A stretch of 64,000 bases of DNA from an uncultured Oscillibacter sp. (GTDB lineage: Bacteria > Bacillota > Clostridia > Oscillospirales > Oscillospiraceae): contig CAJOHW010000001.1 of NCBI GenBank assembly GCA_905234565.1, positions 1 to 64,000 on the forward strand. The letters run 5' to 3'. The position numbers and the translations under genes are program-made. The number at the start of each line of letters is the position of its first letter. The first letter of the stretch is position 1. The notes beneath the pieces are model-generated. The model was given only the letters and a program-made list of their open reading frames with translations, searched no databases and was not told the DNA's origin. This document shows, in pieces, positions 52,034 through 61,762 of this stretch.

Positions 52034-52534
52034 TTAGCCCACGATGTCCGCCGCGCTCTTGCCCCGGATGCGGGCCACTTCCTCCGGTCCCCGCATACTC
52101 CGCAGGCCCTGGAACGCCGCCGCCACCACGTTGTTGGGGTTGTTGGACCGCAGGCACTTGGCCCGGATATCCTTAATTCCGGCGGCCTCTACCACGGCGC
52201 GCACCGCGCCGCCGGCAATCACGCCGGTGCCCGGGGCGGCGGGCTTCATCAGCACCCGGCCCGCGCCGGACTCCCCGATGGTCTCATGGGGGATGGTGTC
52301 GCCGGACAGCGTCACGGTGATCAGGTTCTTCTTGGCGGCCTCAATTCCCTTGCGGATGGCCTCGGGCACTTCGGCGGCCTTCCCCAGGCCATAACCCACT
52401 TTGCCCTTGCCGTCCCCGACGACCACCAGGGCGGAGAATTTCATAACCCGGCCGCCCTTGACCGTCTTGGAAACCCGGTTCAGGGAAACGACCTTCTCGA
52501 TATACTCGCTCTGCTCCCGTTCAAATCTGGGCAT
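52034..52534 (-). CDS. rpsE: ribosomal protein S5
   Basis: The 166-residue uS5 has the double-stranded-RNA-binding-like N-terminal domain ([18 protein letters not shown]) and the [14 protein letters not shown] loop involved in accuracy. Confidence 0.96.
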   Translation of the reverse strand: MPRFEREQSEYIEKVVSLNRVSKTVKGGRVMKFSALVVVGDGKGKVGYGLGKAAEVPEAIRKGIEAAKKNLITVTLSGDTIPHETIGESGAGRVLMKPAAPGTGVIAGGAVRAVVEAAGIKDIRAKCLRSNNPNNVVAAAFQGLRSMRGPEEVARIRGKSAADIVG

Positions 52535-52551
52535 CTTGTCGTCCTCCCCTC

Positions 52552-52911
52552 TCAGAACTTCAGGCCGCCGGCCCGGGCACCGTCCGCCAGGGCCTTCACC
52601 CGGCCGTGGTACAGATAGCCGCCCCGGTCAAAGACCACCTTCTCCACTCCCTTGGCGATGGCCCGTTCCGCCACCAGTTTGCCCACGGCTTCCGCCGCGG
52701 CGGCGTTGCCGCCGTAGCCCTCAATGGACTTATCCAGGGTGGACGCCGACGCCAGGGTCACGCCCTTGGTGTCGTCGATGACCTGGGCGTAGATGTTGGC
52801 CTCGCTGCGGAACACGTTCAGGCGGGGCATCTCCGGCGTCCCGGAAATCCGGCCCCGGACCCGCCGGTGCCGCCGGAGGCGCTGGGCATTGGTATTCGGT
52901 CTCTTAATCAT
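52552..52911 (-). CDS. rplR: ribosomal protein L18
   Basis: The 119-residue uL18 binds 5S r[18 protein letters not shown] and [18 protein letters not shown] are typical. Confidence 0.96.
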   Translation of the reverse strand: MIKRPNTNAQRLRRHRRVRGRISGTPEMPRLNVFRSEANIYAQVIDDTKGVTLASASTLDKSIEGYGGNAAAAEAVGKLVAERAIAKGVEKVVFDRGGYLYHGRVKALADGARAGGLKF

Positions 52912-52924
52912 TGCTCACGCCTCC

Positions 52925-53470
52925 TTACTTCTTCGCGCCGGTCTTGCCGACCTTCCGGCGGATCACTTCGTCCGCGTACTTGATGCCTTTGCCCTTGTAG
53001 GGCTCCGGAGGCCGCTTCTCCCGGACCTCCGCCGCGAACTGGCCCACGGCCTGCTTGTCGCAGCCGCTGATGACAATCTTGTTGGGGGCCGGAACCTCAA
53101 TGGTGATGCCCTCCGTCTCGGCAACAATGACCTGATGGGAATAGCCCAGGTTCATCACCAGGTTCTTCCCCTCTTTGGCCGCACGGTAGCCCACGCCGTT
53201 GACTTCCAGTTCCTTCTTGTACCCCTCCGTGACGCCCACCACCATGTTGTGCAGCAGCGACCGGGTCAGGCCGTGGAGGCTGCGGTGGAGCTTGTCGTCA
53301 GAGGGGCGCTTCACCGTCAGTACGGCCCCCTCCTGATGGATCTCCATCTCAGGCCGCAGGGCCTGGCGCAGTTCCCCCTTGGGGCCTTTCACCGTCACCA
53401 CGTTGCCTTCGGCAATCTCAACGGTGACGCCGGCGGGGACGGTAATGGGCATTCTCCCGATTCTCGACAT
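52925..53470 (-). CDS. rplF: ribosomal protein L6
   Basis: The 181-residue uL6 ends in the conserved [22 protein letters not shown]. Confidence 0.96.
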   Translation of the reverse strand: MSRIGRMPITVPAGVTVEIAEGNVVTVKGPKGELRQALRPEMEIHQEGAVLTVKRPSDDKLHRSLHGLTRSLLHNMVVGVTEGYKKELEVNGVGYRAAKEGKNLVMNLGYSHQVIVAETEGITIEVPAPNKIVISGCDKQAVGQFAAEVREKRPPEPYKGKGIKYADEVIRRKVGKTGAKK

Positions 53471-53485
53471 AAGCCTTTCCCTCCC

Positions 53486-53884
53486 TTACCACACGAACGC
53501 CAGCACTTCGCCGCCAACGTGCAGTTCCCGGGCCTTCTTGTCCGTCATGACGCCCCGGGACGTGGAGATGATGGCGACGCCTAAGCCCCGCAGCACCCGG
53601 GGCAGTTCATCCGCCCCGGCGTACACCCGCAGACCCGGCTTGGACACCCGGCGAAGGCCCGTGATGACCTTTTCCTTGCCCGCGTTGTACTTCAGGGTGA
53701 TGTGGATCATGCCCTGGAGGCCGTCCTCCTCCACCTTGTAGCCGCGGATATATCCCTCGTCCAACAGAATCTGGGCGATGCTCTTTTTCATGTTGGAGGC
53801 GGGAATGTCCACCGTGTCATGTTTCGCCGCGTTGGCGTTGCGGATGCGGGTGAGCATATCCGCAACCGGATCGGTGATATGCAT
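53486..53884 (-). CDS. rpsH: ribosomal protein S8
   Basis: The 132-residue uS8 starts [18 protein letters not shown] and ends [20 protein letters not shown]. In E. coli S8 represses the spc operon; nothing here proves that. A 205-bp gap with a dispersed repeat precedes it. Confidence 0.96.
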   Translation of the reverse strand: MHITDPVADMLTRIRNANAAKHDTVDIPASNMKKSIAQILLDEGYIRGYKVEEDGLQGMIHITLKYNAGKEKVITGLRRVSKPGLRVYAGADELPRVLRGLGVAIISTSRGVMTDKKARELHVGGEVLAFVW

Positions 53885-53998
53885 GAGTGTTCCTCCTTGT
53901 TCAAACTGCGGCTGTTCTGATGTTCCAGGAACGCAGCCGCTTCGGCGGCGGGGTTTCTCCGCACCCGGAGACCTTCCGCCGTCCGTCTGCCGTCTATC

Positions 53999-54060
53999 CC
54001 CGTGTACGATAAGATTTGCCGCCAGTTGCCGTGTCAATGACCTGAAATGACGCAAATCTT
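53999..54060 (+). repeat. dispersed AAGATTTG repeat, copy A
   Basis: The 50-nt core 54011-54060 starts with AAGATTTGC and ends with the exact complement GCAAATCTT, so it can form a 9-bp-stem hairpin with an inner loop. It lies in the rpsN-rpsH gap. Related sequences occur at 46318-46367 and 5945-5989. Confidence 0.6.
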
Positions 54061-54089
54061 AAAGAGCGCGGGCAGGAGCCTGTCGGCTC

Positions 54090-54275
54090 TCAGAACGACG
54101 CCTTGCGTACGCCGGGGATCTCGCCCTTATAGGCCAGTTCCCTAAAGCAGATCCGGCACACGCCGTAATCCCGCAGATAGGCGTGGGGCCGTCCGCACAG
54201 CTTGCAGCGGTTGTATCTCCGGGTGGAGAACTTGGCGGGCCGCTGCTGCTTCAAAATCATGGATTTCTTCGCCAT
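54090..54275 (-). CDS. rpsN: ribosomal protein S14, zinc type
   Basis: The 61-residue uS14 has the zinc ribbon [20 protein letters not shown], the C+ form used under zinc sufficiency. No C- paralogue is in the window. Confidence 0.97.
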   Translation of the reverse strand: MAKKSMILKQQRPAKFSTRRYNRCKLCGRPHAYLRDYGVCRICFRELAYKGEIPGVRKASF

Positions 54276-54288
54276 TGTCCCTTCCTCC

Positions 54289-54828
54289 TCAGCGGGCAAA
54301 AGGCGCGCCCACCTGCGAGAGCAGGACGCGGGCCTCTTCATCGGTTTTCGCGGTGGTGCAGATGACCACGTCCATGCCCCGGATCTTGTCGATCTTGTCG
54401 TACTCGATCTCCGGGAAGATCAGCTGCTCCCGGATGCCCAGGGCGTAGTTGCCCCGCCCGTCAAAGGAGTTGGGGTTGATGCCCTGGAAGTCCCGTACAC
54501 GGGGCAGCGCCACGTTGAACAGGCGGTCCAGGAACTCCCACATCTTCTCTCCCCGCAGCGTCACCTTGACGCCGATGGGCATATCCTCCCGCAGCTTGAA
54601 GTTGGCGATGGACTTGCGGGCCCGGGTGATCACGGGCTTCTGTCCGGTGATCTGGGCAATGTCCCGGACCACGTTGTCCAGGACTTTGGCGTTCTCCCGG
54701 GCCTCACCGCAGCCGACGTTCACCACAACCTTTTCCACCTTGGGAATCTGCATGACGCTCTTATAGCCGAACTGTTTCATCAAAGAGGGGGCGACTTCCT
54801 TCGTGTACTTCTCTTTCAATCTGGCCAT
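54289..54828 (-). CDS. rplE: ribosomal protein L5
   Basis: The 179-residue uL5 binds 5S r[23 protein letters not shown] and [17 protein letters not shown] are conserved. Confidence 0.97.
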   Translation of the reverse strand: MARLKEKYTKEVAPSLMKQFGYKSVMQIPKVEKVVVNVGCGEARENAKVLDNVVRDIAQITGQKPVITRARKSIANFKLREDMPIGVKVTLRGEKMWEFLDRLFNVALPRVRDFQGINPNSFDGRGNYALGIREQLIFPEIEYDKIDKIRGMDVVICTTAKTDEEARVLLSQVGAPFAR

Positions 54829-54844
54829 GCCGCTTCCTCCCCTC

Positions 54845-55168
54845 TCACAGATCCGCGCCGCAGTGCTTGCACACCCGGTACTTCTTGTTCTTGCCGTCCT
54901 CTTCCCGGAACACGTGGCCCACCCGGGTGGGCTTGCCGCACTTGGGGCACACCACCTGCACCTTGCAGGCGGCAATGGCCAGTTCCCGGTGCATGATGCC
55001 GCCGGTCTCATCCTGGCGGCGGGGCTTCACATGGACCGTGGCCATGTTCACGCCCTCTACGACCACCTTTCCCTCTTTGGGCACGGTGCCGGATACCTTT
55101 CCCTGACGGCCCCGGTCCTTTCCCGAGAGGACCACGACCGTGTCGCCCTTTTTCACTTTCATCGACAT
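54845..55168 (-). CDS. rplX: ribosomal protein L24
   Basis: The 107-residue uL24 has the KOW motif ([20 protein letters not shown]) and a C-terminal zinc-finger-like part ([12 protein letters not shown] ... CKHCGADL). GGAGG spacing favours the ATG at 55168. Confidence 0.96.
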   Translation of the reverse strand: MSMKVKKGDTVVVLSGKDRGRQGKVSGTVPKEGKVVVEGVNMATVHVKPRRQDETGGIMHRELAIAACKVQVVCPKCGKPTRVGHVFREEDGKNKKYRVCKHCGADL

Positions 55169-55180
55169 CTCGCAGCCTCC

Positions 55181-55549
55181 TCAAATCACCTCGGGAGCCA
55201 GGGACAGGATCTTCATGTAGTCCTTGTCCCGCAGTTCCCGGGCCACAGGCCCAAAGATACGGGTGCCTCTGGGGTTCTTGTCGTCCCGGATGAGCACCGC
55301 GGCGTTGTCGTCAAAGCGGACATAGGTGCCGTCCGCCCGGCGCACGCCCTTGGCGCTGCGGACGATGACGGCTTTCACCACCTCGCCCTTCTTCACCGTG
55401 CCGCCGGGGTTGGACTTGCGCACGGAGGCCACGACCACGTCTCCGATGTTGCCAAACTTCCGGGTGGAGCCGCCCAGGACCCGAATGCACTTGATCTCCT
55501 TGGCACCGGTGTTGTCCGCTACCTTCAGAAACGTCTCCTGCTGAATCAT
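55181..55549 (-). CDS. rplN: ribosomal protein L14
   Basis: The 122-residue uL14 ([39 protein letters not shown]) forms an inter-subunit bridge. Confidence 0.97.
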   Translation of the reverse strand: MIQQETFLKVADNTGAKEIKCIRVLGGSTRKFGNIGDVVVASVRKSNPGGTVKKGEVVKAVIVRSAKGVRRADGTYVRFDDNAAVLIRDDKNPRGTRIFGPVARELRDKDYMKILSLAPEVI

Positions 55550-55563
55550 GTGACCGCCCCTCC

Positions 55564-55830
55564 TTACTTCGCCTTCTCAAGGATCTCAACGACCCGCCAG
55601 CGCTTGTCTTTGGACAGGGGCCGCGTCTCCATGACCCGGACCCGGTCGCCGATGCCGCACTCGTTCTTCTCGTCATGGGCCTTGAGCTTGTAGGTCCGGC
55701 CTACGATCTTTTTGTACAGCGGGTGGGCCACCCGATCCGCGATGGCTACCACCACGGTCTTGTCCATCTTGTCGGACACCACTTTGCCCACTCTCGTCTT
55801 GCGGGAAGAAGTCCTCTTTTCGTCGCTCAT
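55564..55830 (-). CDS. rpsQ: ribosomal protein S17
   Basis: The 88-residue uS17 has the OB-fold core [25 protein letters not shown] fixes the ATG at 55830. Confidence 0.96.
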   Translation of the reverse strand: MSDEKRTSSRKTRVGKVVSDKMDKTVVVAIADRVAHPLYKKIVGRTYKLKAHDEKNECGIGDRVRVMETRPLSKDKRWRVVEILEKAK

Positions 55831-55847
55831 TGCTGTTCCTCCTTCCC

Positions 55848-56042
55848 TCACCGCTGGGCGGCCAGTTCCGCCAGCACCGTCTTGACCCGGGCGATGTCGT
55901 GTTTCGTCTCCCGGATACGCAGGGGGTTATCCAGCTGGTTGGTGGCGTGCTGCATCCGCAGGAAGAAGAGGTCCTTCTTCAGTCCCACCAGCTTCTCATT
56001 CAGCTCTTCCGAGCTCATCTTGCGAAATTCACTTGCCTTCAT
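55848..56042 (-). CDS. rpmC: ribosomal protein L29
   Basis: The 64-residue uL29 is a two-helix protein ([20 protein letters not shown]). It overlaps the rplP 3' end by 14 bp. Confidence 0.96.
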   Translation of the reverse strand: MKASEFRKMSSEELNEKLVGLKKDLFFLRMQHATNQLDNPLRIRETKHDIARVKTVLAELAAQR

Positions 56043-56478
56043 CCTGCTCACCTGCTTCCCCGGTTTCCCCGGATTCCTTCGCCACGATCTTGGTCTTGAT
56101 GGGCAGCTTGTGGCTGGCAAGGCGCAGGGCCTCCCGGGCCACATCGTCGGATACGCCGGCAATTTCAAACATGACCCGCCCGGGCTTCACCACGGCCACC
56201 CAGAACTCCGGGGAGCCTTTGCCGGAACCCATGCGGGTTTCCGCCGGCTTCTTCGTCACGGGCTTGTCAGGGAAAATCTTGATCCACACCTGTCCGCCAC
56301 GCCGGGTATACCGGGTCATGGCGATACGGGCCGCCTCAATCTGGTTGCTGGTGATCCAGCCCGGCTCCATGGCCTGGAGGCCGTACTCACCGTAGGTAAT
56401 CGTGTTGCCCCGGCTGGCTTTCCCGGTCATGCGCCCCCGGTGGACCCGGCGATACTTGACTCTCTTGGGCATTAACAT
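56029..56478 (-). CDS. rplP: ribosomal protein L16
   Basis: The 149-residue uL16 starts [17 protein letters not shown] directly after the rpsC stop and ends in an acidic tail (EAGEQDEGK). Confidence 0.96.
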   Translation of the reverse strand: MLMPKRVKYRRVHRGRMTGKASRGNTITYGEYGLQAMEPGWITSNQIEAARIAMTRYTRRGGQVWIKIFPDKPVTKKPAETRMGSGKGSPEFWVAVVKPGRVMFEIAGVSDDVAREALRLASHKLPIKTKIVAKESGETGEAGEQDEGK

Positions 56479-57486
56479 TTACTTTGCCCCTCCTTCCTTT
56501 CCGGAAGGCGCGCCTTTCGCGCCGTCCGCCCCGGGACGCGGACCCCGGCCCTGTGCGCCCTGGCGGTCGCGGTTAAAGCCGCCCTGGGGACGGTCCGCAC
56601 GGTTAAAGCCGCCCTGGGGACGATCCCCTCCGGCCCGGTTGAAGCCCCCCTGGGGACGGCCCTGGCCGCCGCCGGGGCCTCCGGCCCGGTTAAAGCCGCC
56701 GCCCTGGCGGTCCCGGCTGAACCCGCCGCCCTGGCGATCCCGGCCGCCGCTGCCGCCGCTGCGGAACCCGCCCCGGCGGTCGTCCCGACGGCGCCGATCC
56801 CGGCGCTCCTGCCAGGGCTTGCTGGTGTCCATGGTCCGGGGGGTGGTCCGCAGGGTCTGGGAGAGGACCTCTCCCTTGTAGATCCACACCTTCACGCCGA
56901 TGCGGCCAAAGGTGGTGGCCGCCTCCGCGAAACCGTACTCAATGTCCGCCCGGATGGTTTGCAGAGGAATGGTGCCCTCGTGGTAGTGCTCCACGCCGGC
57001 GATCTCCCGGCCTCCCAGACGGCCGGAGCAACAGATCTTGATGCCCTTGGCTCCCGCCCGCATAGCCCGGGCCATGGAGTTTTTCATAGCCCGCCGGTGG
57101 CTGATGCGCTTTTCCAGCTGCTGGGCGATGTTCTCCGCCACCAGCTGGGCGTCCATGTCCGGGTTCTTCACCTCCACGATGTTCAGCCGGACCTTCTTGT
57201 GGACCAGCTTCTCCACCGCGGCGCGGTACTGCTCAATCTGCTCGCCGCCCTTGCCGATGACCTGGCCGGGACGGGCGCAGTGCAGGAAAATCGTCACCAC
57301 ATCGTTGCTGCGCTCAATCTCAATCCGGGGCACCCCGGCGGAGTACAGCGTTTTCTTCAGGAATTTCCGGATCTTCTGATCCTCCACAATCAAATCGCCG
57401 ACTTTTTCCTCACTGGCGTACCAGCGGGAGTCCCAGTCCTTAATCACGCCCACGCGCAGGCCGTGGGGATGCACTTTCTGTCCCAT
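56479..57486 (-). CDS. rpsC: ribosomal protein S3 with long Gly/Arg-rich C-terminal extension
   Basis: Residues 1-~217 are a normal uS3 with KH domain ([15 protein letters not shown]) and the C-terminal domain ([28 protein letters not shown]). Beyond it lies a ~118-residue extension. It starts with a basic block ([14 protein letters not shown]), followed by six GGFxR/GGFRS units and RPQGGFNRA repeats, and ends acidic-neutral. Ordinary bacterial S3 is about 210-240 residues. The extension resembles RGG RNA-binding tails and sits near the mRNA entry site. The frame is intact and joins rplP cleanly, so it is not an assembly artefact by appearance. Confidence 0.95.
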   Translation of the reverse strand: MGQKVHPHGLRVGVIKDWDSRWYASEEKVGDLIVEDQKIRKFLKKTLYSAGVPRIEIERSNDVVTIFLHCARPGQVIGKGGEQIEQYRAAVEKLVHKKVRLNIVEVKNPDMDAQLVAENIAQQLEKRISHRRAMKNSMARAMRAGAKGIKICCSGRLGGREIAGVEHYHEGTIPLQTIRADIEYGFAEAATTFGRIGVKVWIYKGEVLSQTLRTTPRTMDTSKPWQERRDRRRRDDRRGGFRSGGSGGRDRQGGGFSRDRQGGGFNRAGGPGGGQGRPQGGFNRAGGDRPQGGFNRADRPQGGFNRDRQGAQGRGPRPGADGAKGAPSGKEGGAK

Positions 57487-57506
57487 AGAAAACCGTTTTC
57501 CTCCTC

Positions 57507-57851
57507 TCAGGCCTTTTCCGCCACCGTCAGGGTGACGTGCGACGTGCGTTTGTTGATCCGGTAGGCGCGGCCCTGGGCCCGGGGCATAATCCGCTTGAGA
57601 ATGGGGCCGGGGGTGGCGTACACCTGGCTGACCACCAGCGCCTCCGGGTCCATGGAGAAGTTGTTCTCCGCGTTGGCCACGGCGCTTTTAAGGAGCTTCA
57701 TGAGAGGCTCGGAGGCGGCCTTGGGCGTCTGCATCAGCACCGCCATGGCGCTCTCCACATCCTTGCCGCGGATCAGGTCGCATACGATCTGGACCTTCCG
57801 GGGGGAGATGCGCAGATAGCGCAGATAGGCGCTTGCTTCCCTGTTATCCAT
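57507..57851 (-). CDS. rplV: ribosomal protein L22
   Basis: The 114-residue uL22 ([21 protein letters not shown]) lines the exit tunnel; macrolide-sensitive loop [16 protein letters not shown] is intact. Confidence 0.97.
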   Translation of the reverse strand: MDNREASAYLRYLRISPRKVQIVCDLIRGKDVESAMAVLMQTPKAASEPLMKLLKSAVANAENNFSMDPEALVVSQVYATPGPILKRIMPRAQGRAYRINKRTSHVTLTVAEKA

Positions 57852-57869
57852 CGTGCTCCATCTCCTTCC

Positions 57870-58133
57870 TTAAGAGTCCTTCCTGTGTCCCCGGAAGGTG
57901 CGGGTGGGGGCGAACTCCCCCAGCTTGTGGCCCACCATATCCTCCTGGATATACACGGGCACGTGCTTGCGGCCGTCGTGGACCGCGATGGTGTGGCCCA
58001 CAAAGGCCGGGAAAATGGTGGACGCCCGGCTCCAGGTCTTGAGGACCTTCTTCTCGTTCTTCTGGTTCAGCTCTTCCACGCGCTTGAGAAGTTCCGGGGC
58101 GACGAAGGGCCCTTTCTTAATCGATCTGCTCAT
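57870..58133 (-). CDS. rpsS: ribosomal protein S19
   Basis: The 87-residue uS19 ([36 protein letters not shown]) is complete. Confidence 0.97.
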   Translation of the reverse strand: MSRSIKKGPFVAPELLKRVEELNQKNEKKVLKTWSRASTIFPAFVGHTIAVHDGRKHVPVYIQEDMVGHKLGEFAPTRTFRGHRKDS

Positions 58134-58148
58134 ATCCTGCGTCCTCCC

Positions 58149-58985
58149 TTACTTCTCGCCCCGGCGCTTCACGATGAAGCGGTTGGTGGGGTTCTTGCCC
58201 TTGCGGGTCTTGTAGCCCAGGGCGGGCTTGCCCCAGGGGGTCACGGGTCCGGGACGGCCCACCGGGGCCCGGCCCTCGCCGCCGCCGTGGGGATGGTCGT
58301 TGGGGTTCATGACGGAGCCGCGGACCGTGGGCCGCCAGCCCATGTGCCGCTTCCGGCCCGCCTTGCCGATATTGATGTTCTCGTGGTCGATGTTCCCCAC
58401 CTGGCCGATGGTGGCCATGCAGTTCACCCGCACGATGCGCACTTCCCCGGAGGGCATCCGGATCTGGGCGTCCCGGCCCTCTTTCGCCATGAGCTGGGCG
58501 GCGGTGCCGGCGCTTCGCACAAGCTGGGCGCCCTTCCCCGGGTGCATCTCCACGTTGTGGATCACCGTGCCCACGGGGATGTTGGCGATGGGCAGGGCGT
58601 TGCCGGGCTTGATGTCCGCCTCGGGACCGGACTCCACCTTGTCCCCGGCGGCCAGGCCCACAGGCGCAAGGATGTAGCGCCGCTCCCCGTCCTCATATTC
58701 CAGCAGCGCGATGTTGGCGCTGCGGTTGGGGTCGTACTCCAGGCGCAGGACCGTGGCGTCCACGCCCTGCTTATCCCGCTTGAAGTCAATCACCCGGTAC
58801 TTGCGCTTGTTGCCGCCGCCCCGGTGGCGGACGGTGATGTGGCCGTAACTGTTGCGGCCGGAGTGCTTTTTCAGGGTCTCCGTCAGGCTGGGCTCCGGCT
58901 TGGCCTTTTTGTCAATGCCGTCGAACCCGGAGACCGTCATCTGACGCCTGGAGGGGGTCGTCGGCTTATAGGATTTGATGGACAT
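58149..58985 (-). CDS. rplB: ribosomal protein L2
   Basis: The 278-residue uL2 carries the peptidyl-transferase-associated region with [23 protein letters not shown] sequence ([15 protein letters not shown]). Confidence 0.97.
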   Translation of the reverse strand: MSIKSYKPTTPSRRQMTVSGFDGIDKKAKPEPSLTETLKKHSGRNSYGHITVRHRGGGNKRKYRVIDFKRDKQGVDATVLRLEYDPNRSANIALLEYEDGERRYILAPVGLAAGDKVESGPEADIKPGNALPIANIPVGTVIHNVEMHPGKGAQLVRSAGTAAQLMAKEGRDAQIRMPSGEVRIVRVNCMATIGQVGNIDHENINIGKAGRKRHMGWRPTVRGSVMNPNDHPHGGGEGRAPVGRPGPVTPWGKPALGYKTRKGKNPTNRFIVKRRGEK

Positions 58986-59009
58986 ACCTTACTGCTCTCC
59001 CTTCCCCCG

Positions 59010-59306
59010 TCAGACCATGCCCTCGAAGAACTCAATGGGCTTGGAGTCTTCCGTCAGCGTCACGTAGGCTTTCTTCCACTTCTTGGTCAGGCCCGGGCGT
59101 CCCGCGCCCATGCGCTTGCGCTTCCCGGGCACCGTCAGGGTGTTGACGGCGGCCACCTTTACGCCGAAAATCTCCTCCACGGCCTTGCGGATCTCAATCT
59201 TCCCGGCGGACCGGGCCACCTCGAAGGCGTACTTCTTGTCCGCCGCTCCGGCCATGGAGCGCTCCGTCAGCAACGGGCGGAGGATGACATCATAGGAAAT
59301 CGCCAT
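59010..59306 (-). CDS. rplW: ribosomal protein L23
   Basis: The 98-residue uL23 docks SRP and trigger factor at the tunnel exit. Its ATG overlaps the rplD stop (TAATG). Confidence 0.96.
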   Translation of the reverse strand: MAISYDVILRPLLTERSMAGAADKKYAFEVARSAGKIEIRKAVEEIFGVKVAAVNTLTVPGKRKRMGAGRPGLTKKWKKAYVTLTEDSKPIEFFEGMV

Positions 59307-59929
59307 TACGCGTACACCTCCTCAATCTTTTTCAGCGCCGCCTGATCCACCACCAGATACGTGGCGTTCAGAATGTCATAGACATTCAGCTGGGCGGCGG
59401 GGGCGGTCTCCACCCCGGGCAGGTTCCGGGCGCTCTTGTAGATCGTCATATCCACGGCGGGGGTCACCACCAGGGCCTTGCCGCTGACCTTCACCGCGTC
59501 CAAAAACTTCTTGAACTCGGCGGTCTTGATGGCGTCCATGCGGATGGCGTCGATGACCACCAGGTTCCCCTCCTTCACCTTGGCGGAGAGGACGGACTTG
59601 AGGGCAAGGCGGCGCACTTTCTTGTTCACGTGATAGCGGTAGCTCCGGGGCTTGGGGGCAAAGGCGATGCCGCCATGGGTCCACTGGGGAGCCCGGGTGC
59701 TGCCCTGACGGGCGTGGCCCGTGCCCTTCTGACGCCAGGGCTTCTTGCCGCCGCCGGACACCTCCGCCCGGGTCAGGGCGCTCTGGGTGCCCTGGCGGCA
59801 GTTGGCCAGATGATTTTTCACCACCTCATGCACAACGGCCTCATTGGGTTCGATGCCGAAGATGCCGTCGTCCAGCTCCACGGTTCCGGCGCTGCCGCCG
59901 GACATATTCAAAACATTCACGGTAGACAT
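59306..59929 (-). CDS. rplD: ribosomal protein L4
   Basis: The 207-residue uL4 has the extended tunnel loop (EVSGGGKKPWRQKGTGHARQ). In gammaproteobacteria L4 regulates the S10 operon; whether it acts on the long leader here is unknown. Confidence 0.97.
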   Translation of the reverse strand: MSTVNVLNMSGGSAGTVELDDGIFGIEPNEAVVHEVVKNHLANCRQGTQSALTRAEVSGGGKKPWRQKGTGHARQGSTRAPQWTHGGIAFAPKPRSYRYHVNKKVRRLALKSVLSAKVKEGNLVVIDAIRMDAIKTAEFKKFLDAVKVSGKALVVTPAVDMTIYKSARNLPGVETAPAAQLNVYDILNATYLVVDQAALKKIEEVYA

Positions 59930-59947
59930 TCTCGAAACACCCCTTCC

Positions 59948-60664
59948 TTACTTCCTGGCGGAGGCCTTCTGGGGATTCCGCCCGGAGGCCTTCTGCGGGT
60001 TGCGGCTGGTGTCCGCGCCGGCCTGCTTGATCTTGTGGACCTTCACCGTGGACTTCACCGTCACCAGTCCGCCCTTGGGGCCCGGCACCGCGCCGCACAC
60101 CGCCAGGAGGTTCTGCTCCGGGTCCACCTTCACCACCGCAAGATTCTGCACCGTCACCTGTTCCATGCCCATGTGGCCCGCGCCAATGTGTCCTTTGAAC
60201 ACCCGGGAGGGGTCCGTGCCCGCGCCCAGGGAGCCGGGATGCCGCCCCACGGGGCCGCTGCCGTGGCTCTCTTTGAGCCGGTGGGCTCCGCAGCGCTTAA
60301 TGACGCCCTGATAGCCGTGGCCCTTGCTGGTGCCCGTCACGTCCACGAAATCGCCCACGGCGAAGGTGTCCGCCTTTACAATGTCGCCCACGCTCAGGTC
60401 CCCGGCGTTTTCCAGGTTGAATTCCTTCAAATACTTCTTGGGGCCGACCCCGGCCTTGTTCAAATGGCCCAGCTCCGGCTTGGTCAGCTTCCGCTCGGCA
60501 ACATCTCCGAAGCCCAGCTGTACCGCCTCATAGCCCTCTTTTTCCTTGGTCTTCTTCTGCACGACCGTGCAGGGCCCCGCCTCAATGACGGTGACGGGAA
60601 TCACCCGTCCGTTTTCATCGAAGACCTGGGACATCCCCACTTTCCTGCCGATGATTGCTTTCAT
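59948..60664 (-). CDS. rplC: ribosomal protein L3
   Basis: The 238-residue uL3 has the conserved TSKGHGYQGVIKRCG and GSLGAGTDPSRVFKGH regions. The C-terminus is lengthened by a basic tail with NPQKASGR and NPQKASAR in tandem. Confidence 0.96.
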   Translation of the reverse strand: MKAIIGRKVGMSQVFDENGRVIPVTVIEAGPCTVVQKKTKEKEGYEAVQLGFGDVAERKLTKPELGHLNKAGVGPKKYLKEFNLENAGDLSVGDIVKADTFAVGDFVDVTGTSKGHGYQGVIKRCGAHRLKESHGSGPVGRHPGSLGAGTDPSRVFKGHIGAGHMGMEQVTVQNLAVVKVDPEQNLLAVCGAVPGPKGGLVTVKSTVKVHKIKQAGADTSRNPQKASGRNPQKASARK

Positions 60665-60790
60665 CTGTTTTCCTCCTTACAGGTTATTGGTCGGCGCGCT
60701 CCTAATAAATTTAAGAGCTTTCCACCGACTTGACCCGCCTCCGGCCGCCGCCGGCGGCCCTTGGCAAGGGTAACTTACGTGCTTTGCGCT

Positions 60791-61102
60791 TTACAGCTTT
60801 ACGTTGAACTCCACGCCGGCGGGCAGTTCCAGGGCCATCAGGGCCTCCACCGTCTTGGGCGTAGACTTGGTAATGTCAATGAGCCGCTTGTGGGTGCGCC
60901 GCTCGAACTGCTCCCGGCTGTCCTTGTACTTGTGGACCGCCCGGAGAATCGTGACGATCTCCTTTTTCGTGGGCAGGGGGATAGGCCCGGACACCTCCGC
61001 GCCGGTACGGCGGGCGGTTTCCACGATTTTTTCGGCGCTCTGGTCAATGACCTGGTGGTCATAGGCTTTCAGCCGGATGCGGATAAGCTGTTTCTGTGCC
61101 AT
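60791..61102 (-). CDS. rpsJ: ribosomal protein S10
   Basis: The 103-residue uS10 ([21 protein letters not shown]) opens the operon. CGGAGG fixes the ATG at 61102. A 126-bp gap with a GC-rich hairpin separates it from rplC. Confidence 0.97.
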   Translation of the reverse strand: MAQKQLIRIRLKAYDHQVIDQSAEKIVETARRTGAEVSGPIPLPTKKEIVTILRAVHKYKDSREQFERRTHKRLIDITKSTPKTVEALMALELPAGVEFNVKL

Positions 61103-61386
61103 GGTGATTCCTCCGTACTCCTTTTTTGCTTGCCAGTACGGCGGGAAAAATCTATACGCGCTGCCGTGCGTATCATTCCTGCTCACGAGAAAACCGGCGC
61201 GGAGTTTCCGGCCGGTGGGATCGTGGCGCGGCGATCTACGCTGCGTACGGACCTTTCTCAGCCGCCCGATTGACGGACATACTCCCCGGAAGTTCCCCTG
61301 CGCCGCCCCTTTCGGGCCTCGGACAGGCAATCTCCCGGTTCATCGCAGACCCTGCAAAGGTTGCAAACGCAACTTTTTCGCAGGTT
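61103..61386 (-). ncRNA. long 5' leader of the S10 operon (putative regulatory leader)
   Basis: The predicted start near 61385 gives a ~283-nt untranslated leader with GC-rich inverted repeats, including GATACGC/GCGTAT near 61160. A 35-codon frame (61236-61343) lies inside, with only a weak ribosome-binding site. Autogenous r-protein leaders are known for S10 operons; the class here is not identified. Confidence 0.45.
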
Positions 61387-61391
61387 CGTTT

Positions 61392-61420
61392 ATCATAAAG
61401 CAAATCCTCCCTCTTGTCAA
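61392..61420 (-). promoter_or_regulatory. sigma-A promoter of the S10-spc-alpha operon
   Basis: On the minus strand TTGACA (61420-61415), 17 bp, then TATGAT (61397-61392). Confidence 0.88.
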
Positions 61421-61493
61421 GGGGGGATTTGATGTTTTTCACAATTTTTTCCGGGAAAATTTTACAGGGGCTCATGGGGTCCCCCTCATCCGC

Positions 61494-61629
61494 CCCAGTG
61501 TGCGCACTGGGGCACCTTCCCCCACAGAGGGAAGGCTTGGGGCGCTCAAAAATTGAAACCGCTATCAAAGATGATAGGGCAAAAGCCCTCCCCACTTGTG
61601 GGGAGGGTGCCCCGGAGGGGCGGGTGAGG
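61494..61629. repeat. MITE-like palindromic intergenic repeat
   Basis: Terminal inverted repeats CCTCATCCGCCCC (61494-61506) and GGGGCGGGTGAGG (61617-61629) differ at one base. Inside them lie further hairpins and the mirrored GGGGCACCTTCCCC / GGGGAGGGTGCCCC blocks. It encodes nothing. Similar GTGAGG-ended palindromes are, from memory, common in Oscillospiraceae genomes; copy number here is unknown. Confidence 0.65.
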
Positions 61630-61659
61630 CGTCCTCCCGCCGCAGACGGCAAGCGCCGC

Positions 61660-61690
61660 AAAAACCGCCCCCCGCCAAGAGGCAGGGGGC
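61660..61690 (-). terminator. terminator of pgi
   Basis: On the minus strand GCCCCCTGCC pairs with GGCGGGGGGC across a TCTT loop and is followed by GGTTTTTG. Confidence 0.8.
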
Positions 61691-61762
61691 AGAAAACAGT
61701 TTCAAAAACCGCACGGCAGACGCGCCGTCACAGGGGCATGAAGGGCCGGGAGCTTTTTTCCT

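Larger units (their letters stand above)
61103..61762. other. 660-bp intergenic region
   Basis: It contains, in order, the S10 leader, the S10 promoter, a palindromic interspersed repeat and the pgi terminator. I see no convincing protein gene. Confidence 0.7.

Noticed and set aside
56550..56770. CRISPR-like regular repeats
   Set aside because: The repeats are in-frame codons for the GGFNR tail of S3, with irregular spacing and no unique spacers.
61236..61343. Leader peptide gene in the S10 leader
   Set aside because: The 35-codon frame has only a weak ribosome-binding site and no amino-acid bias typical of attenuators; kept as a remark, not as a gene.
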